Below, piece by piece: positions 25,716 through 33,889 of a stretch of DNA of 64,000 nt. The notes under the pieces were generated by a model. That model worked only from the letters and a program-made list of their open reading frames with translations. It was not told where the DNA came from and did not search any database. Position numbers and translations under genes: made by a program. Positions within the stretch are counted from its first letter, which is position 1, and every line of letters starts with the position of its first letter. The stretch is from Streptomyces barkulensis (lineage in GTDB: Bacteria > Actinomycetota > Actinomycetes > Streptomycetales > Streptomycetaceae), in assembly GCF_002843305.1 (NCBI RefSeq), contig NZ_PGSG01000072.1, positions 17,716 through 81,715 on the forward strand, in the 5' to 3' direction.

Positions 25716-26288
25716 TCAGACGGTCGACTCCCTGACCGCCACGTTGTAGCTGGAGGGCGTGGGCGAGGTGACCTCGATCTGCGAGCGGAAGGAGTCGCCG
25801 GTGAAGACCACGGTCAGTTCCCTGGGCCCGCCGCGCCGGGTGGCCGCGGTGAAGCCGCCGGCGGGCAGCGCCGAGACCAGGCAGGCGCCGCTGCTGCCGA
25901 ACCGTATGGACGCCCGTCCTCCCGTGGTCTGGAAGGTGCGCACCTCGGCGCCGGCCGTACGGCAGCCCTCCTCGCCGCCCTCGGTGTTCGCGGAGGGTGA
26001 CGGGGTGGGGCGGGTGACGGGGCGGGTGGTGGGGGAGGCCGTCGGCTTCGGCGCGGGGGCGGGGGAGGAGGCGCGCCGGGTGGGCGAGGGGCTGGGCGTG
26101 GGTGTGGGGGACCGGCTCGGCTCGGCGCTCGCCGTCGCGGAGGAGACGACCGTCCCCGGGGTGTCGCGGGCGACGGGCGGGGTGGGCCGGGTCGTCCCGA
26201 CCACGAACTGGACGGTGAGGCTCACCGTCGTCACGCTGAGGGACGTGCACGACAGCCACAGCAGTACGTAGCGCAGGTAGCGGGGCAC
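25716..26288 (-). CDS. Membrane-anchored hypothetical protein
   Basis: I place the start at GTG 26288 because the product then begins with a compact basic/hydrophobic segment (PRYLRYVLLWLSCTSLSVTT) acting as a signal anchor; the open frame runs further up to 26426 but overlaps the divergent regulator. The 190-residue protein then has a Ser/Thr/Pro-rich linker of about 60 residues and a C-terminal extracellular domain with two Cys (EGCRTAG, GACLVSA) and a C-terminal NVAVRESTV. I do not recognise the family. It diverges from the response regulator gene at 26420. Confidence 0.65.
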   Translation of the reverse strand: MPRYLRYVLLWLSCTSLSVTTVSLTVQFVVGTTRPTPPVARDTPGTVVSSATASAEPSRSPTPTPSPSPTRRASSPAPAPKPTASPTTRPVTRPTPSPSANTEGGEEGCRTAGAEVRTFQTTGGRASIRFGSSGACLVSALPAGGFTAATRRGGPRELTVVFTGDSFRSQIEVTSPTPSSYNVAVRESTV

Positions 26289-26419
26289 CGCCCCATACTG
26301 CCCGACCGCCCGCGGCGGCCACCGCCAGGGCCCGCGAGACCCGCGAAGGGCCTGCGAAGCCCCCCCTGACGGGACGCTGGTTGCGGACGCGGCGGCGGCA
26401 CCCGTTACCGTCCCTGGCC

Positions 26420-27124
26420 ATGGCATCGGTACTTCTGGTCGAGGACGACCCCGTGATACGGGCCAGGCTCATCGACGTCCTGTCCCGGCACGACCACGTG
26501 GTGCGCAGCTCCCCCTACGGCTTCGAGGCCCTGCGGGAGGTGACGCGGCAGCCGCCGGACGCGGTGGTGCTCGACCTGGGGCTGCCCGACCTCGACGGCG
26601 TCGACGTCCTGCGCATGCTGCGCAGCATCTCGCAGGTGCCGGTGTTGGTGGCCACCGCGCGCGACGACGAGGCCGAGATCATCCGGCTGCTCAACGCCGG
26701 CGCCGACGACTACCTGGTCAAGCCCTTCTCCGGCGGGCAGTTGGCGGCCCGGCTCGGGGCGGTGCTGCGCCGCTCCGCCGCGGTGGAGCGCCCGGGCGCC
26801 CCGGAGGCGGCGCCCCGGGACGGCGCGATACGCGTGGGCGGCCTGACCATCGACCGGCAGGCCCGGTCGGTCTCCCTGGACGGCAGCGAACTGCGCCTGA
26901 CCCGGCGGGAGTTCGACCTGCTGACCTATCTCGCCGAGCGCGCGGACCGGGTGGTGCCGCGCCGTCGCGTCCTGGCCGACGTGTGGCGCCAGTCCTACGT
27001 CGAGGAGCAGACCCTGGACGTGCACGTGTCCTCCCTGCGCCGCAAGCTCGGCGAGCGGGCGAGCCGGCCGCGCTATCTGCACACCGTGCGGGGCGTGGGC
27101 ATCAAGCTGGTGACGCCGCGATGA
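26420..27124 (+). CDS. OmpR-family response regulator
   Basis: The 234-residue protein starts MASVLLVEDDPVIRARLI at ATG 26420. The receiver domain has the acidic pair ED, phosphoacceptor Asp in VVLDLGLPDLDG, Thr in VATARDD and Lys in LVKPFSG. A winged-helix DNA-binding domain follows (LRLTRREFDLLTYLAERADR, with VHVSSLRRKLGE in the recognition region). It is coupled to the histidine kinase by an ATGA overlap at 27121-27124. An 11-bp direct repeat just downstream of the kinase gene is a candidate binding site. Confidence 0.92.
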   Translation: MASVLLVEDDPVIRARLIDVLSRHDHVVRSSPYGFEALREVTRQPPDAVVLDLGLPDLDGVDVLRMLRSISQVPVLVATARDDEAEIIRLLNAGADDYLVKPFSGGQLAARLGAVLRRSAAVERPGAPEAAPRDGAIRVGGLTIDRQARSVSLDGSELRLTRREFDLLTYLAERADRVVPRRRVLADVWRQSYVEEQTLDVHVSSLRRKLGERASRPRYLHTVRGVGIKLVTPR

Positions 27125-28575
27125 GACGGACGCTGGCCGGCGTCGCACTGGCCGTCACCTCCATGGTCGCGCTGTCCTTCCTGATCCCGCTGGCCCTGCT
27201 GGTCAAGTCCGAGGTGAGGTCCCGGGCGATCACGGTGGCCGAGCAGCGGGCGGCGGCGCTGGCCCCCGTACTGGCCCTGACCACCCGCCCGGACGAGGTG
27301 CAGCAGGCCGTGGCCGAGGTCGACGACACCGGCCGGCTGGGCGTCCACCTGCCCGGCGGACGCCTGGTGGGCACCGCCTACGCGCCCGCCGACGCATGGC
27401 GGCGGGCGGCCCGGCAGCAGCGGACCTTCGCCCAGGACACCGAGGAGGGCTGGGTCCATCTGCAGCCGGTGGTGCTGGCCAGGGACCGGGTGGCGGTGGT
27501 CGAGTCCTTCGTGCCGCGCGCCGAGTTCGAGCGCGGCGTGGGCACCTCCTGGATGGTGATGTCGGCCCTGGCGCTGGCCCTGGTGGCGGGGTCGGTGCTG
27601 GTCGCCGACCGGCTGGCGGCACGGGTGGTGCGCGCCTCACGGGACCTCTCGCGCGCCGCCAACGCCTTGGGCGAGGGGGATCTGGACAGAAGGCTGGAGC
27701 CGAAGGGCCCTCCCGAACTGCAGGAGGCCGGCGCCGCGTTCAACACCATGGCCGACCGCGTCGTCGAACTGCTGGCGATGGAACGCGAGCTGGTGGCCGA
27801 CCTCTCGCACCGCCTCAGGACTCCGCTGACGGCGCTGCACCTGGAGTCCGAGCGCATCGCCTCCGGCCTGCGGCGGGAGGACGCCGACCGGCTGGAGACG
27901 GCCGTCACCCATCTGGAGGAGGAGCTGGACTCCATCATCAAGGCGGCCCGCACGCCTCTGTCGGCGGCCTCGTTCGCCCCGGCCTCACCGGAGCCGGGGG
28001 CCTCGTGCGAGGCGGCGCGCGTGGTGTCGGCGCGGACCGACTTCTGGTCGGTCCTGGCCGCCCAGCAGGGCCGGGACTGCGCGGTGACGGTGACGGACGA
28101 GCCCACCCCCGTGACGCTGCCGGAGGAGGACCTGGCCGCGGCCGTCGACGCCCTGGTCGGCAACGTCTTCCGGCACACCCCGGAGGGCACGGCCCTGGCG
28201 GTGGGGGTGCACCGCACGGCGCACGCGGTGGTGGTGACCGTGGACGACGCCGGACCCGGCATCCCCGACCCCGAGCGGGCGCTCGCCCGGGGCGCGAGCG
28301 TCGGCGGCTCCACCGGCCTGGGCCTGGACATAGCCCACCGCGCCGCCGACACCGGCCGCGGCCGGCTGGAGGTCGGCCGCGCGCCGCTGGGCGGGGCGCG
28401 GGTGCTGATGGAGCTGGAGCTGGCGCCCGAGCGCTCCCCGGGCGGCGAGCGCGCCTCCCACGGGCGGCGGCGCCGGTCCTGGCTCCGCCTTCCCCGGCTC
28501 TCCCGCCTGTGCCCTCCCCGTCCCCGCAGGGGGCGGACGGAGGCGGGCAGGCAGGGGGCCGACGGCCCGCCTTAG
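27121..28575 (+). CDS. Sensor histidine kinase
   Basis: The 484-residue kinase has two transmembrane helices (about 8-25 and 143-163) flanking a short extracytoplasmic sensor region, then a HAMP linker. The phosphoacceptor box is LSHRLRTPLTALHLE, and the ATP-binding lid contains GNVFRHTPEG, DDAGPGIP and STGLGLDIAHR. The small sensor domain suggests an intramembrane or envelope stimulus. It overlaps the response regulator by four bases. The last 40 residues are Arg/Pro-rich. The stop codon lies in the first copy of a direct repeat. Confidence 0.92.
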   Translation: MRRTLAGVALAVTSMVALSFLIPLALLVKSEVRSRAITVAEQRAAALAPVLALTTRPDEVQQAVAEVDDTGRLGVHLPGGRLVGTAYAPADAWRRAARQQRTFAQDTEEGWVHLQPVVLARDRVAVVESFVPRAEFERGVGTSWMVMSALALALVAGSVLVADRLAARVVRASRDLSRAANALGEGDLDRRLEPKGPPELQEAGAAFNTMADRVVELLAMERELVADLSHRLRTPLTALHLESERIASGLRREDADRLETAVTHLEEELDSIIKAARTPLSAASFAPASPEPGASCEAARVVSARTDFWSVLAAQQGRDCAVTVTDEPTPVTLPEEDLAAAVDALVGNVFRHTPEGTALAVGVHRTAHAVVVTVDDAGPGIPDPERALARGASVGGSTGLGLDIAHRAADTGRGRLEVGRAPLGGARVLMELELAPERSPGGERASHGRRRRSWLRLPRLSRLCPPRPRRGRTEAGRQGADGPP

Positions 28576-28602
28576 CTGTTCCTTAGCTGTCCCTGAGGGC
28601 AC
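28570..28602 (+). promoter_or_regulatory. 11-bp direct repeats upstream of the protease gene
   Basis: CCTTAGCTGTT (28570-28580) and CCTTAGCTGTC (28581-28591) are followed by a weaker third unit beginning CCTGAG. OmpR-type response regulators bind head-to-tail sites spaced 11 bp, so this could be the target of the adjacent regulator in front of the secreted protease gene. Confidence 0.5.
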
Positions 28603-28695
28603 TTTGAAACCCGCTCACCTCGCTGATCTGCGGCGATAGCGTCCCCTCGGACGTCGACCCAGGGCGATCCCCCCACGAGTGAACGGAGCGGATCT

Positions 28696-30300
28696 GTGAA
28701 GGTGAAGCAGCAGCGAGGACGGCGGGCGCGCAGACGGCCGATGGTGCTGAAGGCGGCCGTCGGCGCCGCCGCCGCGTCCGTGGCGGCCACCACGTTCGTC
28801 GTGCTGCAGCCCGAGGCGGACGCCATCCCCGCGCCCTCGCTCCTCAGCGCGGCCCAGGCGAGCACCCTGGCCCACCGGCTGGAGTCGAAGCTCGGTGAGG
28901 AGGCGGCCGGGTCCTACTACGACCCCGCCGGGAAGAAGCTGGTCGTCAACGTCGTCGACGGCGGCGACCTGACGGCGGTCCGCAAGGCGGGAGCCGTGGC
29001 GAAGGAGGTCGAGCGCACCACCGAGGAGCTCGCCAGGGCCAAGTCGTCGCTGGACCGCAGCACCCGTACCCCGGGCACCTCCTGGGCCGTGGACCCCCGC
29101 ACCAACAAGGTGCTGGTCACGGTGGACTCGACCGTGACCGGGAAGAAGTGGCGCGAACTGCGGGAGAAGGTCGCGAAGCTGGGCGGCAAGGCCCGAATAG
29201 AGCGGATCGAGGGCGTCTTCGAGCCCTTCGTCGCCGGCGGGGACGCCATCACCTCCGGCGGCTCCCGCTGCTCGGCCGGCTTCAACGCCCGCAAGGGGGA
29301 CGAGTACTTCATCGTCACCGCGGGCCACTGCACGCAGAAGGGCGCCACCTGGAGCAGCGGCGACTCCTCGCGGCAGCGGGTGGGCAAGGCCGTGGAGAGC
29401 AGCTTCCCCGGCGACGACTACGCGCTGATCCGCTACGACGACCCCGACGTGCCGCGCCCCGCCGCCGTGAACCTCTACAACGGCAGGAGCCAGGAGATCA
29501 CCGGCGCCGGCGAGGCGTTCGTCGGCCAGCGCGTCCAGCGCAGCGGCAGCACCACGGGCCTGCACGGCGGCACCGTCACCGGGCTGAACGCCACGGTCAA
29601 CTACCCGCAGGGCCGGGTCCACGGCCTGATCCGCACCAATGTGTGCGCCCAGCCCGGCGACAGCGGCGGAGCCCTCTTCTCAGGCAGCATCGCCGTCGGC
29701 CTGACCTCGGGCGGCAACGGCGACTGCAGCAGGGGCGGCACCACCTTCTTCCAGCCCGTCACCGAGGTCCTGGACAAGTTCGGCCTGACCGTCGACCTCG
29801 GCTCGAAGCCCCCGGCGGACGGCGAGCCCGGCACCCCGCGGCCCACCGCGCCGGAGCAGACCCCGACGCCCGAACCGACCGCCTCCCGGCCCGCCGAGCC
29901 GGAGCCGGAGCCGGACGGTGCGGCCGCGCGGCGGGTGCTCCAACTGGTCAACGCCGAGCGGGCCAGGGCCGGCTGCCGGCCGCTGACGGTGGACGAGAGG
30001 CTGGCCCGTGCCGCTCAGGCCTACGCCGGAACCATGGCGGAGCGCGGCGTGCTCTCCCACGTCGGCCCCGACGGCTCCACCATGGCCTCGCGGGTCGAGG
30101 CCGCCGGATACTCCTGGTCCGCGCTGGCGGAGAACATCGCCAGGGGCCAGGGGACCCCCGAGCAGGTGATGAACGGCTGGATGAACAGCCCCGGCCACCG
30201 CAGGAACATCCTCAACTGCGCCTACCAGGACATCGGCATCGGGGTGAGCGAGAAGGCAGGCGGCCCCTGGTGGGTCCAGAACTTCGGCAAGCGCCGCTGA
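28696..30300 (+). CDS. Secreted streptogrisin-type serine protease fused to a CAP domain
   Basis: The 534-residue product starts at GTG 28696. A long basic signal peptide is followed by a pro-region (about 35-180) typical of alpha-lytic-protease-like enzymes. The protease domain has SRCSAGFNAR, the His in TAGHC, the Asp in DDYALIRYD and the Ser in GDSGGALF. After a Pro/Thr/Glu-rich linker the last 125 residues form a CAP/SCP domain (LVNAERARAGCRPL, LSHVGPDGSTM, ENIARGQGTP, GHRRNILNC). Streptogrisins usually end in chitin- or carbohydrate-binding modules, so the CAP fusion is unusual. The product should be exported and self-processed. Confidence 0.88.
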   Translation: MKVKQQRGRRARRRPMVLKAAVGAAAASVAATTFVVLQPEADAIPAPSLLSAAQASTLAHRLESKLGEEAAGSYYDPAGKKLVVNVVDGGDLTAVRKAGAVAKEVERTTEELARAKSSLDRSTRTPGTSWAVDPRTNKVLVTVDSTVTGKKWRELREKVAKLGGKARIERIEGVFEPFVAGGDAITSGGSRCSAGFNARKGDEYFIVTAGHCTQKGATWSSGDSSRQRVGKAVESSFPGDDYALIRYDDPDVPRPAAVNLYNGRSQEITGAGEAFVGQRVQRSGSTTGLHGGTVTGLNATVNYPQGRVHGLIRTNVCAQPGDSGGALFSGSIAVGLTSGGNGDCSRGGTTFFQPVTEVLDKFGLTVDLGSKPPADGEPGTPRPTAPEQTPTPEPTASRPAEPEPEPDGAAARRVLQLVNAERARAGCRPLTVDERLARAAQAYAGTMAERGVLSHVGPDGSTMASRVEAAGYSWSALAENIARGQGTPEQVMNGWMNSPGHRRNILNCAYQDIGIGVSEKAGGPWWVQNFGKRR

Positions 30301-30313
30301 CCGGCTGATCCCC

Positions 30314-30365
30314 GCGTCCGCCGTCCCGTCCCGCCCCGCCGCGCCGGGGGCGGGGCGGCGGACGC
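30314..30365. terminator. Large GC hairpin after the protease gene
   Basis: GCGTCCGCCG (30314-30323) pairs with CGGCGGACGC (30356-30365) and an inner CCCGCCCC/GGGGCGGG stem adds to it. It lies 14 bp after the stop codon and is a likely intrinsic terminator. Confidence 0.65.
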
Positions 30366-30366
30366 A

Positions 30367-30411
<45 letters not shown>

Positions 30412-30606
30412 GGCGGGGGTTTCACGGGCCGGATCCGGGATGATCACATCACCGTCACGATCGAACGCCGGTCCGAGGCTTCCCGTCTGTGCCGCGGCGT
30501 GGACTCCTAGAGTTGGCCCGTCACAGGGACCTGTGGCGGGCCGGTGCCGGACACGCCCTCCGGGCGGCGGCGCCGAAGCCCGTCAGCGGAGCAGAAAGAG
30601 CACACG

Positions 30607-31428
30607 ATGCGATCCACCGCCGTACGCCGTACCGCCCTCGCCGCCTCCGCGGCCTGCCTGGCCCTGCTGGCCACCGCCTGCGGCGGTTCGGACTCCGGCG
30701 GGAGTGACGCGGAGAAGACCAAGGGCGGTAAGTCCGAGAAGTCCTCCTCCGCCGGGCCGGCCGCCGGGGTGAAGACCTCCGACGAGCTGGAGAAGCTCGT
30801 CCTCGCCGACGGCGACGTCGAGGGCCACAAGGTCGAGGAGCTGGGCGCCGGGGACAGCGTCTCCGCCAAGGAGGTCTCCTCCGACAAGGACGAGTGCACG
30901 CCCCTGGCCCACGCCCAGCTCGGCGTGCCGCTGGGCGACCCGGCGGCGACCGCCCAGCGCATGGTCACCCAGGAGCCCGGGAAGCCGGCCGACGGCGGCA
31001 CGGGCGGCTCCGAGGAGCTGACCGAGGAGGACCTGGAGAACTTCGAGGACGCGATCAAGGGCGCCCTCGACGCCACGACGACGATGCTCACCCTCGCCTC
31101 CTACGAGGACGGGGGAGCACAGAAGGCCCTGGCCGACCTGCGCACCGCCGCCGAGTCCTGCTCCGGTGGGTTCACCGGGGGCATCAAGGGAGACGGGCAG
31201 AAGGTGACCGGCATCGAGGAGGAGAAGGTCACCGGCGGCGAGGAGGCCGCCGCCTGGACGGTGACCACCGAGCAGGACGGCGAGCGGATGCCGCTCAAGC
31301 TGGCCGTGGTGCGCCAGGGCGCCACGCTGGCCGTCTTCTCCTCCTTCAACATCGCCTCCGCCGGCAGCGGTGAGGACTTCGACCTCCCGACCGCCGTCAT
31401 CGAGGCCCAGGCGGAGAAGCTCGGCTGA
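30607..31428 (+). CDS. Putative lipoprotein
   Basis: The 273-residue product starts at ATG 30607. The signal ends with the lipobox LATAC, so Cys about 25 would be lipidated and retained at the membrane. The mature domain after a Ser/Gly/Lys linker is mixed alpha/beta with Asp/Glu-rich surfaces, two Cys (DECTPLAHA, ESCSGGF) that could form a disulfide, and no recognisable catalytic motif. Similar lipoproteins are common in Streptomyces and their function is unknown. A strong terminator follows. Confidence 0.7.
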   Translation: MRSTAVRRTALAASAACLALLATACGGSDSGGSDAEKTKGGKSEKSSSAGPAAGVKTSDELEKLVLADGDVEGHKVEELGAGDSVSAKEVSSDKDECTPLAHAQLGVPLGDPAATAQRMVTQEPGKPADGGTGGSEELTEEDLENFEDAIKGALDATTTMLTLASYEDGGAQKALADLRTAAESCSGGFTGGIKGDGQKVTGIEEEKVTGGEEAAAWTVTTEQDGERMPLKLAVVRQGATLAVFSSFNIASAGSGEDFDLPTAVIEAQAEKLG

Positions 31429-31446
31429 CACCCCGGTACCGGCCTG

Positions 31447-31488
31447 CGCACCGGCCCTCCGGCGCGAAAGCGCCGGAGGGCCGGTGCG
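31447..31488. terminator. 19-bp perfect hairpin with GAAA tetraloop
   Basis: The arms 31447-31465 and 31470-31488 are completely complementary and enclose GAAA. It lies between convergent genes (stops at 31428 and 31510), a clear bidirectional terminator. Confidence 0.9.
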
Positions 31489-31509
31489 GTTCCGGGAGCG
31501 TCCCGCCGG

Positions 31510-33012
31510 TCAGTGGCTGTCGGCGAGCTGTCCGGCGAGCTTGCCGTGGATGGCGGCGCTGGCCTTGTTGAGGCCGACGATGGTGACCTTCTTGCCGCGG
31601 GCGGCGTACTTGGTCTCGATCGCGTCCAGGGCGGCCACCGAGGAGGCGTCCCAGATGTGGGCGTCGGACAGGTCGATGACGACGTCGTCGGGGTCGCCGG
31701 CGTAGTCGAACTGGTAGACCAGGTCGTTGGAGGAGGCGAAGAACAGCTCGCCGGTGACCGCGTAGACGGCCTGCCTGCCGTCGGGGTCCACGACGCCGGA
31801 GACCTCGGCGAGGTGGGCGACGCGGCGGGCGAAGATCACCATGGCGGTGATGACGCCGGCGACGACGCCGATGGCGAGGTTGTGGGTGGCCACGACCACG
31901 GCGACGGTGACGGCCATCACGGCGGTCTCGCCGACGGGCAGCCGCCTGAGCGTCCTCGGCTGGACGGAGTGCCAGTCGAAGGTGGCGAAGGAGACCAGGA
32001 TCATCACCGCGACCAGGGCGGCCATCGGGATGGTGGAGACGACGGGGCCGAAGGTGACCACCAGGACCAGAAGGAAGACGCCGGCGAGGAAGGTCGACAG
32101 CCGGGTGCGGGCGCCGGAGGTCTTCACGTTGATCATGGTCTGGCCGATCATCGCGCAGCCGCCCATGCCGCCGAAGAGGCCGGTGACGACGTTGGCGATC
32201 CCCTGGCCGATGGACTCGCGGGTCTTGTTGGAGTGGGTGTCGGTGATGTCGTCGACCAGCTTGGCCGTCATCAGCGACTCCATCAGACCCACCAGGGCGA
32301 GGGCGAACGCGTAGGGGGCGATGGTGACCAGGGTGTCGATGGTGAAGGGGATGTCGGGCAGGCCGGGGACGGGCAGGGCCGAGGGCAGCTCGCCCTTGTC
32401 GCCGACGGTGGGCACCGCGATGCCCGCGGCGATGGTGATGACGGTCAGGATGACGATGGACACCAGCGGGGCGGGCACGACCGTGGTGACCTTCGGGAAG
32501 AGCACCATCAGCGCCAGGCCGCCGATCACCAGCGGGTAGACCGCCCAGGGCACGTCGGTGATCTCCGGCACCTGTGCCATGAAGATCAGGATGGCGAGCG
32601 CGTTGACGAAGCCGACCATCACGCTGCGGGGGACGAACCGCATCAGCTTGGCCACTCCGAGCGCCCCGAGCGCGATCTGCATCAGACCGCCCAGCATGAC
32701 GGCGGCGACCAGGTAGCCCAGGCCGTGCTCGCGGTTGAGCGGGGCGATGACCAGGGCGATGGCGCCGGTGGCGGCCGAGATCATCGCCTTGCGGCCGCCC
32801 ACGACCGAGATCACCACGGCCATGGTGAAGGAGGCGAACAGGCCGACGGCCGGGTCCACCCCGGCGATGATCGAGAACGAGATCGCCTCGGGGATCAGGG
32901 CCAGGGCGACGACCAGGCCGGCCAGCACCTCGGTGCGGAGGACCTTGGGCGAGGCGAGCCAGTCGGGGCGGGAGGGACGCAGCCGCCAGGCTGCGGAGGT
33001 GTCAGCGGACAT
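31510..33012 (-). CDS. SulP-family inorganic anion transporter
   Basis: The 500-residue protein starts at ATG 33012; the open frame extends upstream through Arg-rich sequence that is not conserved. About ten to eleven transmembrane helices include ALALIPEAISFSIIAGVDP, the SulP signature, and NVVTGLFGGMGGCAMIGQTM. A cytoplasmic STAS domain ends the protein (ELFFASSNDLVYQFDY, DLSDAHIWDASSVAALDAIE). It would import sulfate, bicarbonate or another anion. The divergent MerR gene is probably its regulator, as in many actinobacteria. Confidence 0.92.
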   Translation of the reverse strand: MSADTSAAWRLRPSRPDWLASPKVLRTEVLAGLVVALALIPEAISFSIIAGVDPAVGLFASFTMAVVISVVGGRKAMISAATGAIALVIAPLNREHGLGYLVAAVMLGGLMQIALGALGVAKLMRFVPRSVMVGFVNALAILIFMAQVPEITDVPWAVYPLVIGGLALMVLFPKVTTVVPAPLVSIVILTVITIAAGIAVPTVGDKGELPSALPVPGLPDIPFTIDTLVTIAPYAFALALVGLMESLMTAKLVDDITDTHSNKTRESIGQGIANVVTGLFGGMGGCAMIGQTMINVKTSGARTRLSTFLAGVFLLVLVVTFGPVVSTIPMAALVAVMILVSFATFDWHSVQPRTLRRLPVGETAVMAVTVAVVVATHNLAIGVVAGVITAMVIFARRVAHLAEVSGVVDPDGRQAVYAVTGELFFASSNDLVYQFDYAGDPDDVVIDLSDAHIWDASSVAALDAIETKYAARGKKVTIVGLNKASAAIHGKLAGQLADSH

Positions 33013-33286
33013 GCATCCGTTTCCGTATCGGGCGCGCAGGCGTCGGGCATGCGCGCGCGGCGTGCGCGACTCCGGGTGGGAGCGGGAAGGGCCGGTCTGC
33101 CGCGGCCGTCGTCGGCGACGGGGGCGCAACCGGGGATCGGCGGACGTGGGGGGCCGCCGGTCGGGCATCATTGCCCGACGGGATTGGGGAGGGCGGTGTT
33201 CCGTCCGAAAACGAACTCTACCCTGACGTGAGGGATGGTTGCGGCCGGGGTCCTGGAAATCGCAGGTGAACACCGTGCGGGATCCT

Positions 33287-33300
33287 GTGATTCATGTCAC
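33287..33300. promoter_or_regulatory. Crp/Fnr-like palindrome GTGA-N6-TCAC
   Basis: GTGA-TTCATG-TCAC (33287-33300) matches the Streptomyces Crp-type half-site pattern. It lies about 60 bp upstream of the MerR gene in the intergenic region shared with SulP. Confidence 0.35.
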
Positions 33301-33309
33301 GCGATAGGG

Positions 33310-33329
33310 TTGGGATTTACGAATCCGAA
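33310..33329. promoter_or_regulatory. Candidate MerR operator
   Basis: The 20-bp near-perfect palindrome TTGGGATT-TACG-AATCCGAA sits 29 bp upstream of the MerR gene. MerR-family proteins bind such dyads in spacers of divergent promoters, so this is the likely autoregulatory and SulP-controlling site. The remaining 33013-33358 interval shows no gene. Confidence 0.55.
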
Positions 33330-33358
33330 AGTGTTCGGGCATCAGAGGGGAATCGGCA

Positions 33359-33760
33359 GTGACGGACGAGCAGCGGATGCAGATCGGTGAGGTGGCCGAC
33401 CGGACGGGACTGTCGCTGCGCACCATCCGGCACTACGAGGAGGTCGGCCTCGTCATCCCCTCCGCCCGCACCAAGGGGGGCTTCAGGCTCTACACCGCCG
33501 CCGACGTGGACCGTCTGATGGTCATCCGCCGGATGAAGCCGCTGGACTTCTCCCTGGAGGAGATGCGGGACCTGCTGTCCGTCACCGACCGGCTCTCGGC
33601 CGACGAGCCGCTGGAGGAGGCGGAGCACAAGCGGCTGCGGGAGCGCCTGGACACCTACCGCAAGGTCGCCGACGCCCGCTGCGAGACCCTGCGCGCCCAG
33701 CTCATGGCCGCCGAGGACTTCGCCGCCACCCTCCGCCGCAGACTCGGCCCGCAGGGCTGA
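33359..33760 (+). CDS. MerR-family regulator
   Basis: This small 133-residue MerR protein starts at GTG 33359. The winged helix-turn-helix has MQIGEVADRTGLSLRTIRHY and EEVGLVIPSARTKGGFRLY, followed by a long dimerisation helix that contains CETLRAQLMAAEDF and only one Cys, so it is not obviously a metal sensor. It is divergent from the SulP transporter gene, a frequent pairing, and probably controls it through the 33310-33329 dyad. Confidence 0.88.
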   Translation: MTDEQRMQIGEVADRTGLSLRTIRHYEEVGLVIPSARTKGGFRLYTAADVDRLMVIRRMKPLDFSLEEMRDLLSVTDRLSADEPLEEAEHKRLRERLDTYRKVADARCETLRAQLMAAEDFAATLRRRLGPQG

Positions 33761-33853
33761 GCGTCCCGCCCGCCGCCCCGCCTCCGCCCCTCCGCCTCCG
33801 GTCCCGCCGCCCGCCTCCGCCGTGCGACGCGAAGCGGCTGGTGGGAGGGGCGA

Positions 33854-33889
33854 TGGGACAGCCCGGCCGCCCTCGGATAGCGTCAGGGT
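33854..33889 (+). promoter_or_regulatory. Candidate leaderless promoter of rnj
   Basis: TGGGAC (33854-33859) and TAGCGT (33878-33883) are separated by 18 bp, and only six bases separate the -10 from the ATG at 33890. Transcription would start at or next to the start codon, so the mRNA may be leaderless. Confidence 0.4.

Noticed and set aside
26983..27120. Extended start of the histidine kinase
   Set aside because: It would overlap the response regulator's DNA-binding domain; the ATGA at 27121 fits operon structure and the signal anchor.
31513..33231. A 572-codon plus-strand frame
   Set aside because: It is antisense to the SulP gene and consists of Gly/Asp/His/Val shadow sequence.
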